Counted from the first letter of the stretch, positions 1-8,410 are shown. The stretch is DNA of 8,456 nucleotides from Pseudomonadota bacterium (GCA_023412175.1 JAEYOB010000846.1:1-8456); one strand, 5' to 3'. A program made the numbers and translations. Notes: generated by a model from the sequence alone, not told the origin.

Positions 1-370
1 CCACCTCGGCCTTCAGCGCCGTGAAGTCGTTGTTGTACTTCGAGCGCATGTCGTCGTTGAGGTTCTGGTCGGCCAGCTTGGTCAGCGTCCCGCGGGCGCG
101 GGCCAGAGCATCGGAGACGTTGGTGGCCGCCGTGCTGAACACCGAAACGGCGCCCTTGGCGATGCTCAACTGGCTGTTCACCGCGTCGATGGCGCCCTTG
201 TCCGAGCGCAGCGACTGGGCCACCGCGAAGGCCGCACCGTCGTCCACCGAGTCGGCGACCTTGTAGCCGGTCGTGACGCGCTTATGGACCTTGTTCAGCT
301 GGGAGTTCGTGTTGTTCAGGCTCTGCAGGGCGACGAGAGCGCTCTGGTTGGTGTTGATCGAGTTGGCCAT
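1..370 (-). CDS. Flagellin, N-terminal part (runs off the left edge)
   Basis: This gene encodes flagellin, the protein exported through the flagellar type III system and polymerised into the filament. The 123 codons in the window read MANSINTNQSALVALQSLNN at the start and continue with a TTGYKV.DS.DDGAAFAVAQSLR segment. This is the conserved D0/D1 coiled-coil region (Pfam Bacterial_flagellin_N). There is no cysteine and no signal peptide, as expected for a type III export substrate. The reading frame is open to the window edge, so the D2/D3 and C-terminal D0 regions lie outside. The ATG at 370 is preceded by AAGGGAG about 10 bases upstream. A sigma-54 promoter lies about 60 bp upstream, which fits a late flagellar gene. 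Azospirillum-type bacteria carry several flagellins (polar and lateral), and I cannot tell which one this is. The family call is very secure. Confidence 0.95.
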   Translation of the reverse strand, partial: MANSINTNQSALVALQSLNNTNSQLNKVHKRVTTGYKVADSVDDGAAFAVAQSLRSDKGAIDAVNSQLSIAKGAVSVFSTAATNVSDALARARGTLTKLADQNLNDDMRSKYNNDFTALKAEV

Positions 371-431
371 GGCGGAGGTGCTCCCTTGTTCGCTCGGGAT
401 GAGCTGGTGTGGCGATGTCTGACTACTTCAT

Positions 432-447
432 AGCAAGGGGTGTGCCA
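432..447 (-). promoter_or_regulatory. Sigma-54 (RpoN) -24/-12 promoter for flagellin
   Basis: Reading the minus strand, the sequence is TGGCAC-ACCCC-TTGCT, a full match to the sigma-54 consensus TGGCAC-N5-TTGC(A/T). The invariant GG is at 446-445 and the GC at 434-433, with correct spacing. Transcription should start near 421-422, giving a leader of about 50 bases before the flagellin ATG at 370. Sigma-54 promoters need an enhancer-binding activator; the dyads at 500-540 are the candidate binding sites. RpoN-dependent late flagellar genes are well known in alphaproteobacteria. Confidence 0.9.
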
Positions 448-499
448 CTCGCCCAAAAACCAAACTAAGACATTGTTCCGGCAAAGTATTTTTCTCATA

Positions 500-514
500 C
501 GGCAGAAATTGCCG
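500..514. promoter_or_regulatory. ftr-like dyad, candidate FlbD/NtrC-type activator site
   Basis: CGGCA-GAAAT-TGCCG is a perfect 5-bp inverted repeat. It also fits the core of the Caulobacter flagellar ftr element as I recall it (CGGC--AAA--GC-G), although the leading CC of that consensus is absent here. It lies about 80-93 bp upstream of the predicted sigma-54 transcription start, which is normal enhancer distance for an NtrC-family activator such as FlbD. The inverted repeat and its position are seen directly. The identity of the binding protein is inferred. Confidence 0.5.
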
Positions 515-520
515 GCACCA

Positions 521-540
521 GCCGGACGGCATTGTCCGGC
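521..540. repeat. 7-bp inverted repeat upstream of the flagellin promoter
   Basis: GCCGGAC at 521-527 and GTCCGGC at 534-540 are perfect inverted arms around a 6-base centre. The dyad sits about 100-119 bp upstream of the predicted flagellin start, just beyond the ftr-like dyad. It could be a second activator or repressor site, or a hairpin in read-through RNA. No T-tract follows it on either strand, so it is not a convincing intrinsic terminator. Its function is unknown. Confidence 0.4.
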
Positions 541-614
541 CGGCCGGTGGGAAAAAAACTCCATCGGGGTGATCCGTACCGGCTTGCTCCCGGCAAGAAT
601 GACCGGTCCGGCGC

Positions 615-797
615 TCATTCCATGCCGTCGCGCTCCGTCCGGGACGGGCGCCCGGCCTTGCGGCCGGCCTCCGGGCGCGAGGGCGCCTTGCCGGGCAGCG
701 GCGTCTGCGGAATGGTCCCCGGCGTGGTTTCGATGGACGGGATCTGCTGGCCATCCACGTCGTTCGCGAAGGTCGGGTCGTCGCGCCTGCGGCTCAT
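615..797 (-). CDS. Small proline-rich hypothetical protein (60 aa)
   Basis: I do not recognise this protein. It is 60 residues long, hydrophilic, and starts MSRRRDDPTF. It has nine prolines between residues 8 and 51, a basic C-terminal third (residues 37-54, with KAPSRPEAGRKAGRPSRTER) and an acidic tail. It has no cysteine and only one aromatic residue, so it is probably largely disordered. No signal peptide or membrane segment is visible. The main support for a real gene is the ribosome binding site: GGAGG lies six bases before the ATG at 797, one of the strongest in the window. It lies between the lysR remnant (51 bp upstream) and the flagellin gene, all on the same strand, but nothing ties it functionally to either. 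Confidence 0.6.
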   Translation of the reverse strand: MSRRRDDPTFANDVDGQQIPSIETTPGTIPQTPLPGKAPSRPEAGRKAGRPSRTERDGME

Positions 798-848
798 GGG
801 GTCCTCCGGTTGGTGTCACCGAGAACAACAGGCCCACCGCCCTTCCGT

Positions 849-1539
849 TCAGCCCTCAGGCCGGACGCCGACCGCCACCACCAGGATCTCCGCCAGCCGC
901 GCCACGGCCGGCAGCGATGCCGCGCCATACAGAGCGAAGCGCGCGTCGGGCAACGGCGGCAACCCTTCAGCCAGACGCAGCCCGTCACCGGCCAATCCCG
1001 CCGTCCGGCAGGTGACGCCGAGCCCGGCGCGCACCGCCGCCGATCCAGCGCATGGGTTCGCTCCGCAGAGGAATGCCGCCGGGGCGCAGGTCCGACGCCA
1101 GCACCAGATCGAGTCCGCCCGCCTCCAGCTCGTCGAGCAGCGCCGTCGAGTTCCCCACCCGCACGTCCAGCCGCACGCCGGGATTTTCCGCGGCGAAGCG
1201 TGCCAGAACGCCGGGCAGCGCGGTGTCGGCGAAGTCCTGGACAGTGCCGAAGCGCACCGGCCCGGCCAGCGCCGCCGGCGCCAGGGCTGCCACCGCCTCG
1301 TCGTTCAGCGTCAGGATACGCCGAGCGTAGACGAGCAACCGCTCTCCCGCCTCGGTCAGAGCCACGCCACGTCCTTGCCGGCGCACCAGCGCGACACCCA
1401 GCATCCCCTCCAGCCGCTTCACCTGGAGGCTGACCGCCGGCTGCGTGCGGTGAACGCGCTCCGCTGCCTTGGCGATGCCGCCCGCGTCGGCAATCGCGGC
1501 GAAGCTACGCAGAAGGTCGGTCGGCAGGTCAAGGCGCAT
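849..1539 (-). pseudogene. LysR-family transcriptional regulator, broken by internal deletion and frameshift
   Basis: LysR-type regulators bind DNA through an N-terminal winged helix-turn-helix and sense a small molecule through a periplasmic-binding-like domain. Starting from the ATG at 1539, residues 1-60 give a typical LysR HTH (LRSFAAIADAGGIAKAAERV..TQPAVSLQVKRLE) and residues 90-165 give the first half of the effector domain. After EPMRWIGG (about residue 168) the frame yields 16 unrelated residues and stops at 985. The family's C-terminal part is readable in another frame from about 1037 down to the stop at 849 (AVRAGLGVTCRTAGL...LPPLPDARFALYGAASLPAVARL). Intact relatives have about 50 residues between these two blocks; here they abut at about 1034-1041. 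Roughly 150 bp therefore appear lost, with a net frameshift. The gene is divergent from the tautomerase gene, its likely target. No Shine-Dalgarno precedes the ATG, so it may be leaderless. An assembly error is the alternative. Confidence 0.8.
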
Positions 1540-1543
1540 GATA

Positions 1544-1585
1544 TATAATTTCTGGAAATGAATTTCCGTGGAACTATAAATTATA
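1544..1585. promoter_or_regulatory. LysR-type operator region: nested, overlapping inverted repeats
   Basis: This AT-rich island lies in the 100-bp gap between the lysR remnant and the tautomerase gene. It holds three overlapping dyads that all have a two-base centre: ATTTC-TG-GAAAT (1548-1559), GGAAAT-GA-ATTTCC (1554-1567) and TTCC-GT-GGAA (1564-1573). They are enclosed by an outer 8-bp inverted pair, TATAATTT (1544-1551) and AAATTATA (1578-1585). LysR regulators usually bind several such dyads in the gap between their own gene and a divergent target. The repeats are directly visible; assigning them to this regulator is inference from position. Confidence 0.6.
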
Positions 1586-1587
1586 CT
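1580..1587. promoter_or_regulatory. Overlapping divergent -10 candidates (lysR and tautomerase)
   Basis: On the minus strand, bases 1585-1580 read TATAAT, an exact -10 consensus pointing at lysR. It would start transcription near 1573, about 34 bases before the ATG. On the plus strand, 1582-1587 read TATACT, a good -10 for the tautomerase gene. Neither has a good -35 at 16-18 bp. That is common for promoters that need a LysR activator, but it also keeps this call tentative. Confidence 0.35.
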
Positions 1588-1593
1588 GCGACC

Positions 1594-1605
1594 ACCAGCA
1601 CTGGT
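1594..1605. repeat. Perfect dyad ACCAG-CA-CTGGT in the tautomerase leader
   Basis: A 5-bp inverted repeat with a two-base centre lies just downstream of the predicted tautomerase -10. It has the same centre length as the three dyads at 1548-1573 but a different arm sequence. It could be a second operator at the start of the transcript. The repeat is certain; a role is not. Confidence 0.35.
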
Positions 1606-1639
1606 AGCGTCCTCGCATCGACACCCGACGGAGGACGCC

Positions 1640-2026
1640 ATGCCATTCGCCACCATCCGCACCCACGGCATTTCCCTGGACGAAACGGCACGCGCCGCCC
1701 TCGTCCATCGGACGACCGATCTGCTGGCCGGGATCCTGAGCAAACGGCCCGAGGTCAGCGCCGTGCTGGTCGAACCCGCGTCCACCGACGCTACGTGGGC
1801 CATCGGCGGCTCGGCGCAACGGCGGGCCGCACACATGGAGGTGCTGATCACCGCCGGCACCAACACGGATGCGGAGAAGGCACGCTTCGTCGAGGCGGCG
1901 CACCGCCTGCTGGCCGAGATGACGCCCGGCCTGCACGAGGCCACCTACGTGGTGCTGCGCGAACCCGCCGCGGAGAGCTGGGGCTATGCCGGCCGCACCC
2001 AGGCGGCCCGGCGGGCGGCGGCTTAG
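1640..2026 (+). CDS. Tautomerase (4-oxalocrotonate tautomerase superfamily)
   Basis: Members of this superfamily use an N-terminal proline, exposed after removal of the initiator methionine, as a general base or acid on enol/keto acids. This 128-residue protein begins MPFATI, so Pro2 would be the catalytic residue. It reads as two beta-alpha-beta units: residues 2-57, ending in ATWAIGG with Trp53, and residues 66-121, ending in the WGYAGRTQ motif typical of this subgroup. The second unit begins with Met66, not Pro, so only one catalytic proline per chain is expected. At 128 residues it is a long, fused-type member, about twice the classical 4-oxalocrotonate tautomerase. GGAGGA at 1630-1635 fixes the ATG at 1640. 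It is divergent from the broken LysR gene and shares its dyad-rich intergenic region, so LysR control is likely. The substrate cannot be read from the sequence. It is probably cytoplasmic. Confidence 0.85.
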   Translation: MPFATIRTHGISLDETARAALVHRTTDLLAGILSKRPEVSAVLVEPASTDATWAIGGSAQRRAAHMEVLITAGTNTDAEKARFVEAAHRLLAEMTPGLHEATYVVLREPAAESWGYAGRTQAARRAAA

Positions 2027-2027
2027 C

Positions 2028-3659
2028 TCAACGCCGGTCCCGCCGGTCGATGGGGCCGAGCTTACGGGCGAGGGGCGTGCGTTCGTCGGACAGCGCTTCC
2101 AGGAAGTCGGCCAGCCGCTTCGACTTGGCCACCGAAAGCAGGATCAGCGCCACCGTCGGCAACAGCGTCAGCAGGAAGACCAGCACACGCATGGCCAGCG
2201 GCTCATCGCCCAGCGCCAGCAGGTTCATGCCAAGGAATCCGGTGACCAGAGTGCCGATCATGCTGACCACCGTCACCACCGTCAGCCGCAGGACCGAGTT
2301 GGCCTGCCGGCGCAGCCCGTCGGAATCCAGGTAGGCGCTCATGTCCTGCACTTCGTCGCGCACCTCGGCGAACAGGCGTGCCGTGCCAAGGTGCTCGGAC
2401 CACATGCGGAACAGGTCGCGCGCCGGCCCCTGGTTGGACACCTCGTGGAACCAATAACGGTGGGTGAAACGCAGGAATATCTCGAACAGCTGACGGATTG
2501 CGCGCTTGAACAGCTTCACCGACTCCACGTTCGCGATGTCCAGCCGGCTGACCGCCACCACCAGCCGGTCGGACATCATCAGCAACGCCGCGCGGTGGAA
2601 ATGGGCGATCAGCCCCAGCAGGAAGTACTGGTGGCGGAACTGGCCGAGCAGGCCGGTCTCCAAGTCGGTGTAGAAGGGGTCGCCGTCACACCCGACCATG
2701 ACCAGCGCATGGCCGCAGCAGATCATCCGGCAACTGCTCAGCCCGCAACCCGGCGCGACGTTCCAGTAGCGGTCGTAGCAGTAGCGCTGCTCAAAACCAT
2801 AGAGATAGCTCTCGGCGAAGGGCAACGTTCCCTCCGCCACGCCGGGGCCGGTGGCGAGGCCGAGCCGCACCCAGTCGGCACGGGTCAGTTGCGTCGGATC
2901 ATCCATGGACAGGTAGGCCAGCAGCGGCATGCGCTGGTATTCGAGCTGCCGGTATTGCAGTTCGCCACGCTCCTCGGAATGGTAGAGCGCCAGCGGCTTC
3001 AGCAGGAACGCCCAGTGCGCCGCGATGCAGGGCGCACGGTTCCGGCAGACGAATTCGAGAAACTTCCGCTTGTCATCGGTGTCGGAGGACGCCAGCACCG
3101 CGCCGTCCGCCGCCAGCCACTCCACCCGCTTCGCGCATTGGCCGGCGCTGCCGTCGGCGTTCCAGAACGACGGATAGGTGCGGCCGAAGCGGTACAGCAG
3201 GTCCTGCACGCGGGACAGCCCGATATCCTCGGCGGCGATCTCCACCGCCAGGATCGCCACATCAACGTCGTGGAAGAAGTAGAGGTCGATATGAACCACG
3301 TCGACCTCCAGCGGCACCCCGTCGCTCAGCGTGATCCGCGCGCTCGCCACGTCGTGGCGGCGGAACACCCGGATCGGCGAAGCGCCGTAGCCGGGCCCGC
3401 CACCGCCCGCCACACCTTCGCCGTACAGGAAGCGCTGGACATAGGGAAGGAAGGCGGTGAACTCGATGTAGTGCCGCTCCTTGAACTCGGCCGGATCGAG
3501 GGTGAACTCGTCCGCCACCTCCCGCCATACGCAGCCGGCACCGCCAAGCCGTTCCCAATGCCGCTGGATCTGTGCGCCTTCCTGCAAGGGCATGAGTTGC
3601 ACCGGCCACAGCAGGATCTCGCGGAACCGGCGCACGCGGACGGCTTCGGTGTCGGACAT
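2028..3659 (-). CDS. CorA-like divalent-cation transporter family protein with GMN motif
   Basis: This is a 543-residue protein with a large soluble N-terminal part and two C-terminal membrane helices. Helix 1 is about residues 457-477 and ends in FLGMN, so the GMN signature of CorA-type magnesium/divalent-cation channels is at 477-479. Helix 2 is about 489-511 and is followed by a basic, cytoplasmic-looking tail ending IDRRDRR. The preceding MSAYLDSDGLRRQANSVLRL segment (440-459) resembles the long CorA stalk helix. It is longer than classical CorA (about 320-350 residues), and the loop after GMN is short (LLALGDEPLA) without the usual MPEL. Residues 294-324 contain six cysteines (294, 305, 310, 314, 315, 324). 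The start at 3659 is preferred over an in-frame ATG at 3728 because a GGGGAGGGGAG ribosome binding site lies just upstream. It may transport or sense metal ions; the ion is unknown. Its stop is one base from the convergent tautomerase stop. Confidence 0.8.
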   Translation of the reverse strand: MSDTEAVRVRRFREILLWPVQLMPLQEGAQIQRHWERLGGAGCVWREVADEFTLDPAEFKERHYIEFTAFLPYVQRFLYGEGVAGGGGPGYGASPIRVFRRHDVASARITLSDGVPLEVDVVHIDLYFFHDVDVAILAVEIAAEDIGLSRVQDLLYRFGRTYPSFWNADGSAGQCAKRVEWLAADGAVLASSDTDDKRKFLEFVCRNRAPCIAAHWAFLLKPLALYHSEERGELQYRQLEYQRMPLLAYLSMDDPTQLTRADWVRLGLATGPGVAEGTLPFAESYLYGFEQRYCYDRYWNVAPGCGLSSCRMICCGHALVMVGCDGDPFYTDLETGLLGQFRHQYFLLGLIAHFHRAALLMMSDRLVVAVSRLDIANVESVKLFKRAIRQLFEIFLRFTHRYWFHEVSNQGPARDLFRMWSEHLGTARLFAEVRDEVQDMSAYLDSDGLRRQANSVLRLTVVTVVSMIGTLVTGFLGMNLLALGDEPLAMRVLVFLLTLLPTVALILLSVAKSKRLADFLEALSDERTPLARKLGPIDRRDRR

Positions 3660-3672
3660 GGCGAAGGCTCCC

Positions 3673-3694
3673 CTCCCCTTTTGAAGGGAGTGTA
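3673..3694 (-). promoter_or_regulatory. Possible extended -10 and SD-overlapping hairpin before the CorA-like gene
   Basis: On the minus strand, TGC-TACACT (about 3697-3689) looks like an extended -10, with no good -35. Right after it, CTCCCTT-CAA-AAGGGGAG (3690-3673) can fold into a short hairpin with one bulged G that covers part of the purine-rich ribosome binding site. If transcription starts at the -10 shown, the 5' arm would be only partly transcribed, so the hairpin would matter only for transcripts coming from upstream. Both readings are tentative. Confidence 0.25.
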
Positions 3695-3776
3695 GCAAAT
3701 TCGTCGGTCTTTTCGTTCCGTCCGACACGCCGCCGGCAACGGCATCGTCACCCGCTTCGGCACACGGGGCGCGGCC

Positions 3777-5198
3777 TCACTCCAGCGGCCGCAGCAGCGC
3801 CCCCTGCTTCAGCAGTTCCGCCTGCACCGCCCGCGCCGGGACGCCGCGCGGGCGGATGCCCTGCTTTGCGGCCAGCGCGGCGCATACCCCTGCCGCTTGG
3901 CCGGTCGCCATGCAGGTCGGCGTGACCCGGTAGGACGAGTGCGCCTCATGCGTGCCCGAGATGCAGCGGCCGGCCACCAGGAGGCCCTCCACGTCCCTGG
4001 GCAGCAGGCAACCCAGCGGCACCTCGTACCATTCGCCGCTTGGCACCTTCTTCAATACGGTGCCGCGCCCGGTGGGGTTGTGGATGTCCACCGGGTAGGT
4101 GCCGCGCGCCACCGCATCCTCGAACTTCCGGGCGCCCAGCACGTCGTCCACGGTCATGGCGTACTCGCCGACAATGCGCCGCGTCTCACGCACCCCGGCC
4201 GCCACGCCGGATTGCGCCACATAGGCGTCGGCAAAACCGGGAACGTACTTCCGCATGAAGCGGGCGATCTCGGCCATCTGGCGGCGGCTCTCCCACTCCG
4301 CACAGGTCAGGTCCCAGACGTCGGTGCCGAGCACGCCGGTGACGCGGGTGGAGTTCAGCGCCACTTCGCCCTCCTGGGCGGTGGCGAAGAACAGGATGTC
4401 CTCGCGGGTCAGGTTCAGATCGCCGTTGGCGGTGGCCTTCGACACCAGATCCCACAGCCCGTGCACGCCGCGCCACTGGCCCGGATTGGTGCGGACAAAG
4501 TCGGCGAACGCACCGTGCTGGAAGCGCGCCATGCGGAACATCAGCGTCATCGGTTGGGTCAGGCCGTCCTCCTCGCGCCCGATCTCGTAGGCGCAGCCGG
4601 CCTGCGCCGCCACGTCGCCGTCGCCGGTGCCATCGACGATGACGTCGGCCTCGATCACCAGCGGCCCGGACTTGGTTTCGAACACCACGCCGGTGGGGCG
4701 GCCCTTCTCGCCGATCACTCCCGACGCGAAGGCATGCAGCAGCACGCGCACGCCGGCCTCGTCGAGAATCTCCTGTGCGGTGACCTTGAGGATCTCCGGA
4801 TCGAAGGGCACGGTGAAGCCGGTGTCCGGCGACGGCGGGATGGCTCCCTGGTTGGCGTAGAGCCGCCCGAGGAACACCGCCAGCGCGCCGCCCACCACCG
4901 GTTCGCCCGGCCCATGGTCCTGCGGCATCAGCTTGGTGTCGTCCACGGCCGCCACCGAGCCGCGCTGCGTGTAGAAGGACATCCACGGCATGACCAGCGC
5001 CACCGTGGCGTTGCCGCCGAGAAAGCCGTAGCGTTCGACCAGAACCGTGTCGGCCCCGGCCTGCGCCGCCCCCAACGCCGCCGCCAGTCCTGCGGGCCCG
5101 CCGCCCACCACCAGACCCTGGCAGCGGCAAACCCGCGTGGCCTGACGCGGGGGAAGCGTGATGAATTCGGGATGGGAAGGACGGATGAGCGGTGGCAT
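3777..5198 (-). CDS. FAD-dependent oxidoreductase (FAD_oxidored family)
   Basis: This is a 473-residue flavoprotein. The N-terminal Rossmann dinucleotide-binding site is at residues 29-55: [14 protein letters not shown], with the GxGxxG glycines at 32, 34 and 37, then [11 protein letters not shown] with Glu55 as the likely ribose-binding acid. The second FAD motif, [14 protein letters not shown], is at 188-201. [10 protein letters not shown] at 337-346 and a C-terminal FAD contact region [22 protein letters not shown] (403-424) complete the pattern of Pfam FAD_oxidored (PF12831). Two cysteines (24 and 26) sit immediately before the Rossmann strand. There is no signal peptide or membrane segment, so it should be cytoplasmic. 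AGGAG seven bases before the ATG at 5198 fixes the start. It begins 30 bp after the pyruvyl transferase-family gene on the same strand, probably in one operon. The family is functionally broad, and I cannot name the substrate. Confidence 0.88.
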   Translation of the reverse strand: MPPLIRPSHPEFITLPPRQATRVCRCQGLVVGGGPAGLAAALGAAQAGADTVLVERYGFLGGNATVALVMPWMSFYTQRGSVAAVDDTKLMPQDHGPGEPVVGGALAVFLGRLYANQGAIPPSPDTGFTVPFDPEILKVTAQEILDEAGVRVLLHAFASGVIGEKGRPTGVVFETKSGPLVIEADVIVDGTGDGDVAAQAGCAYEIGREEDGLTQPMTLMFRMARFQHGAFADFVRTNPGQWRGVHGLWDLVSKATANGDLNLTREDILFFATAQEGEVALNSTRVTGVLGTDVWDLTCAEWESRRQMAEIARFMRKYVPGFADAYVAQSGVAAGVRETRRIVGEYAMTVDDVLGARKFEDAVARGTYPVDIHNPTGRGTVLKKVPSGEWYEVPLGCLLPRDVEGLLVAGRCISGTHEAHSSYRVTPTCMATGQAAGVCAALAAKQGIRPRGVPARAVQAELLKQGALLRPLE

Positions 5199-5228
5199 GA
5201 AAGACTCCTTTTTCAGAGAGCCAACACC

Positions 5229-6341
5229 TCACCCCGCACTCTTGTCGCGCTCGCGGATCACCGCAGCCACCAGATTCGCGGTGCGCCGCGCGCGCTCCTG
5301 AAGGTCCGGCAGGCGCTGGCGCAGCAGCTCCCGCTGGCCCTCGCGGTGGTCCCACAGCCGGTCGAGATCGGCAAGGAACGTCCCGGCGGTGGCGTGCAGC
5401 GGGCGCGGCTCGATGCCCACCGACAGGAGGAAGTCCGATACCTTGGAGGCGTAGGGCAGCGCCATCAGCGGCGTGCCGGTGATGGCTGCGAAGATCATCA
5501 CGTGCAGCCGCATGCCCAGCACCATTTCGAAGCGCTTCATCAGACCGATGATCGAGCGTGGACCGTACCGGTACTTCAGCAGGTGGGCGCGCTCGGGCGC
5601 GGCCATCTCGCCCATGACGCGGTGCGCCTCGCGCACGTCGGCGCGCTCCATGGGGACGAAGACCACATCGGCGTCGAACCGCTCGGCGATGAAATCCGCC
5701 GCCTCGGCCAGCAGCTTGTGATAGGCGGCCTCCGACAGGTCGGGCGCCGCCACCCCCTGTTCGCGCACCGACATGCCGACCAGGGGACGGTCGCGGGGGA
5801 TCCCGGCCTCGGCCAGCATGGCGTCGGTGAAGGGTTCCGGCTCCACCAGAAGCGCCGGATCCGCGGTCACGTCCACCGGAACGGTCACGCCGATCTCCTC
5901 CAGCAGGCGCTTGGCCGACGCCTCGCGCACCGTGATGCCTGCCATGCGGTTCATCCCGTCGCGCACCGCGTTGCGCTCCGCCTGCCCTCTCAGCGGCCCG
6001 ACGCCGATGGCGAAGGTGCAGGTGGGGATGCCGCGCTCCTGGGCGATCACCACCTCGCGCAGGTAGGTCTGTGCCTCGGCGTCGTAGAGGATGCCGCCGC
6101 CGCCCAGCAGCAGCAGGTCGAGCCGCTCCACCTCGGGCGCGATCTCGGCGCGGGCCGCGTCGCGCGGCGACAGCACGCGGTCCACGTTGTGGTTCAGCCG
6201 CGTGTGCTCGGCGTCGCGGGAGAAGACGACGATCTCCACACCGGGCACCGTGGCGCGCAACTGGGCCACCGCGCCGGTGAGAATGGCCTCGTCTCCGGTG
6301 TTGAGACCACCGTAGGACCCGGAAATACCGATGACGGTCAT
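5229..6341 (-). CDS. Polysaccharide pyruvyl transferase family protein (CsaB-like)
   Basis: Characterised members of this family (PF04230: CsaB, ExoV, WcaK) transfer pyruvate from phosphoenolpyruvate to a sugar of a cell-wall or exopolysaccharide, forming a ketal. The 370-residue product starts [21 protein letters not shown], the glycine-rich family N-terminus. Further family landmarks are [12 protein letters not shown] (76-87), [16 protein letters not shown] (136-151), DPALL (161-165) and the strongest one, [17 protein letters not shown] (276-292) followed by [12 protein letters not shown]. There is no signal peptide or membrane helix, so it is cytoplasmic. The start at 6341 has GGGAAAGG six bases upstream; the frame is open further upstream, but only as antisense to the acetoacetyl-CoA synthetase gene. 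The FAD oxidoreductase gene follows after 30 bp. No glycosyltransferase or exopolysaccharide gene is in view, so the acceptor is unknown and csaB should be taken as a family name only. Confidence 0.85.
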   Translation of the reverse strand: MTVIGISGSYGGLNTGDEAILTGAVAQLRATVPGVEIVVFSRDAEHTRLNHNVDRVLSPRDAARAEIAPEVERLDLLLLGGGGILYDAEAQTYLREVVIAQERGIPTCTFAIGVGPLRGQAERNAVRDGMNRMAGITVREASAKRLLEEIGVTVPVDVTADPALLVEPEPFTDAMLAEAGIPRDRPLVGMSVREQGVAAPDLSEAAYHKLLAEAADFIAERFDADVVFVPMERADVREAHRVMGEMAAPERAHLLKYRYGPRSIIGLMKRFEMVLGMRLHVMIFAAITGTPLMALPYASKVSDFLLSVGIEPRPLHATAGTFLADLDRLWDHREGQRELLRQRLPDLQERARRTANLVAAVIRERDKSAG

Positions 6342-6386
6342 GCGTTGCCTTTCCCGCGGACATGTGATCCCAACGGGAACCCCGGC

Positions 6387-6416
6387 GTGACAGCGAAGTT
6401 CCGCTTGCGCTATCTT
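6387..6416 (+). promoter_or_regulatory. Candidate housekeeping promoter for acetoacetyl-CoA synthetase
   Basis: GTGACA at 6387-6392 (five of six bases of TTGACA) and TATCTT at 6411-6416 are separated by 18 bp. This matches the relaxed alphaproteobacterial sigma-70 pattern. The predicted start near 6423 gives a leader of about 27 bases carrying the GGGAGG ribosome binding site. I see no clear promoter on the opposite strand of this 108-bp divergent gap for the pyruvyl transferase gene. Confidence 0.5.
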
Positions 6417-6449
6417 GCCGCCAACCAAGGATCTGGGAGGATCACGAGT

Positions 6450-8399
<1,950 letters not shown>

Positions 8400-8410
8400 G
8401 GCGGTTCGGC

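Noticed and set aside
552..597. Possible intrinsic terminator for the small protein gene: a CTTGC-N5-GCAAG stem (583-597) and a run of seven T on the minus strand (558-552).
   Set aside because: The T-run lies about 25 bases after the stem, and no stable hairpin directly precedes it, so the geometry is wrong for an intrinsic terminator.
440..1548. Long plus-strand open frames across the flagellin upstream region and the LysR remnant.
   Set aside because: They cross the sigma-54 promoter and run antisense to readable LysR coding sequence, with no domain or ribosome binding site of their own.
985..1944. A longer minus-strand start for the LysR frame at 1944, adding 135 residues.
   Set aside because: The extra segment is antisense to the tautomerase gene and unlike any LysR N-terminus. 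The family's N-terminus fits the ATG at 1539.
1986..3695. A 569-codon plus-strand open frame opposite the CorA-like gene.
   Set aside because: The translation is low-complexity, His/Gln/Arg-rich and without motifs. The minus-strand frame has two clear membrane helices and GMN, so the plus frame is a shadow.
3897..6449. A very long plus-strand open frame running antisense to the oxidoreductase and pyruvyl transferase genes and continuing in frame into acetoacetyl-CoA synthetase.
   Set aside because: The antisense part is rich in His, Arg, Gln and Gly with no recognisable domain, as expected from the complement of GC-rich codons. The minus-strand genes have full family motifs, and the synthetase has its own ribosome binding site and normal length from 6450.
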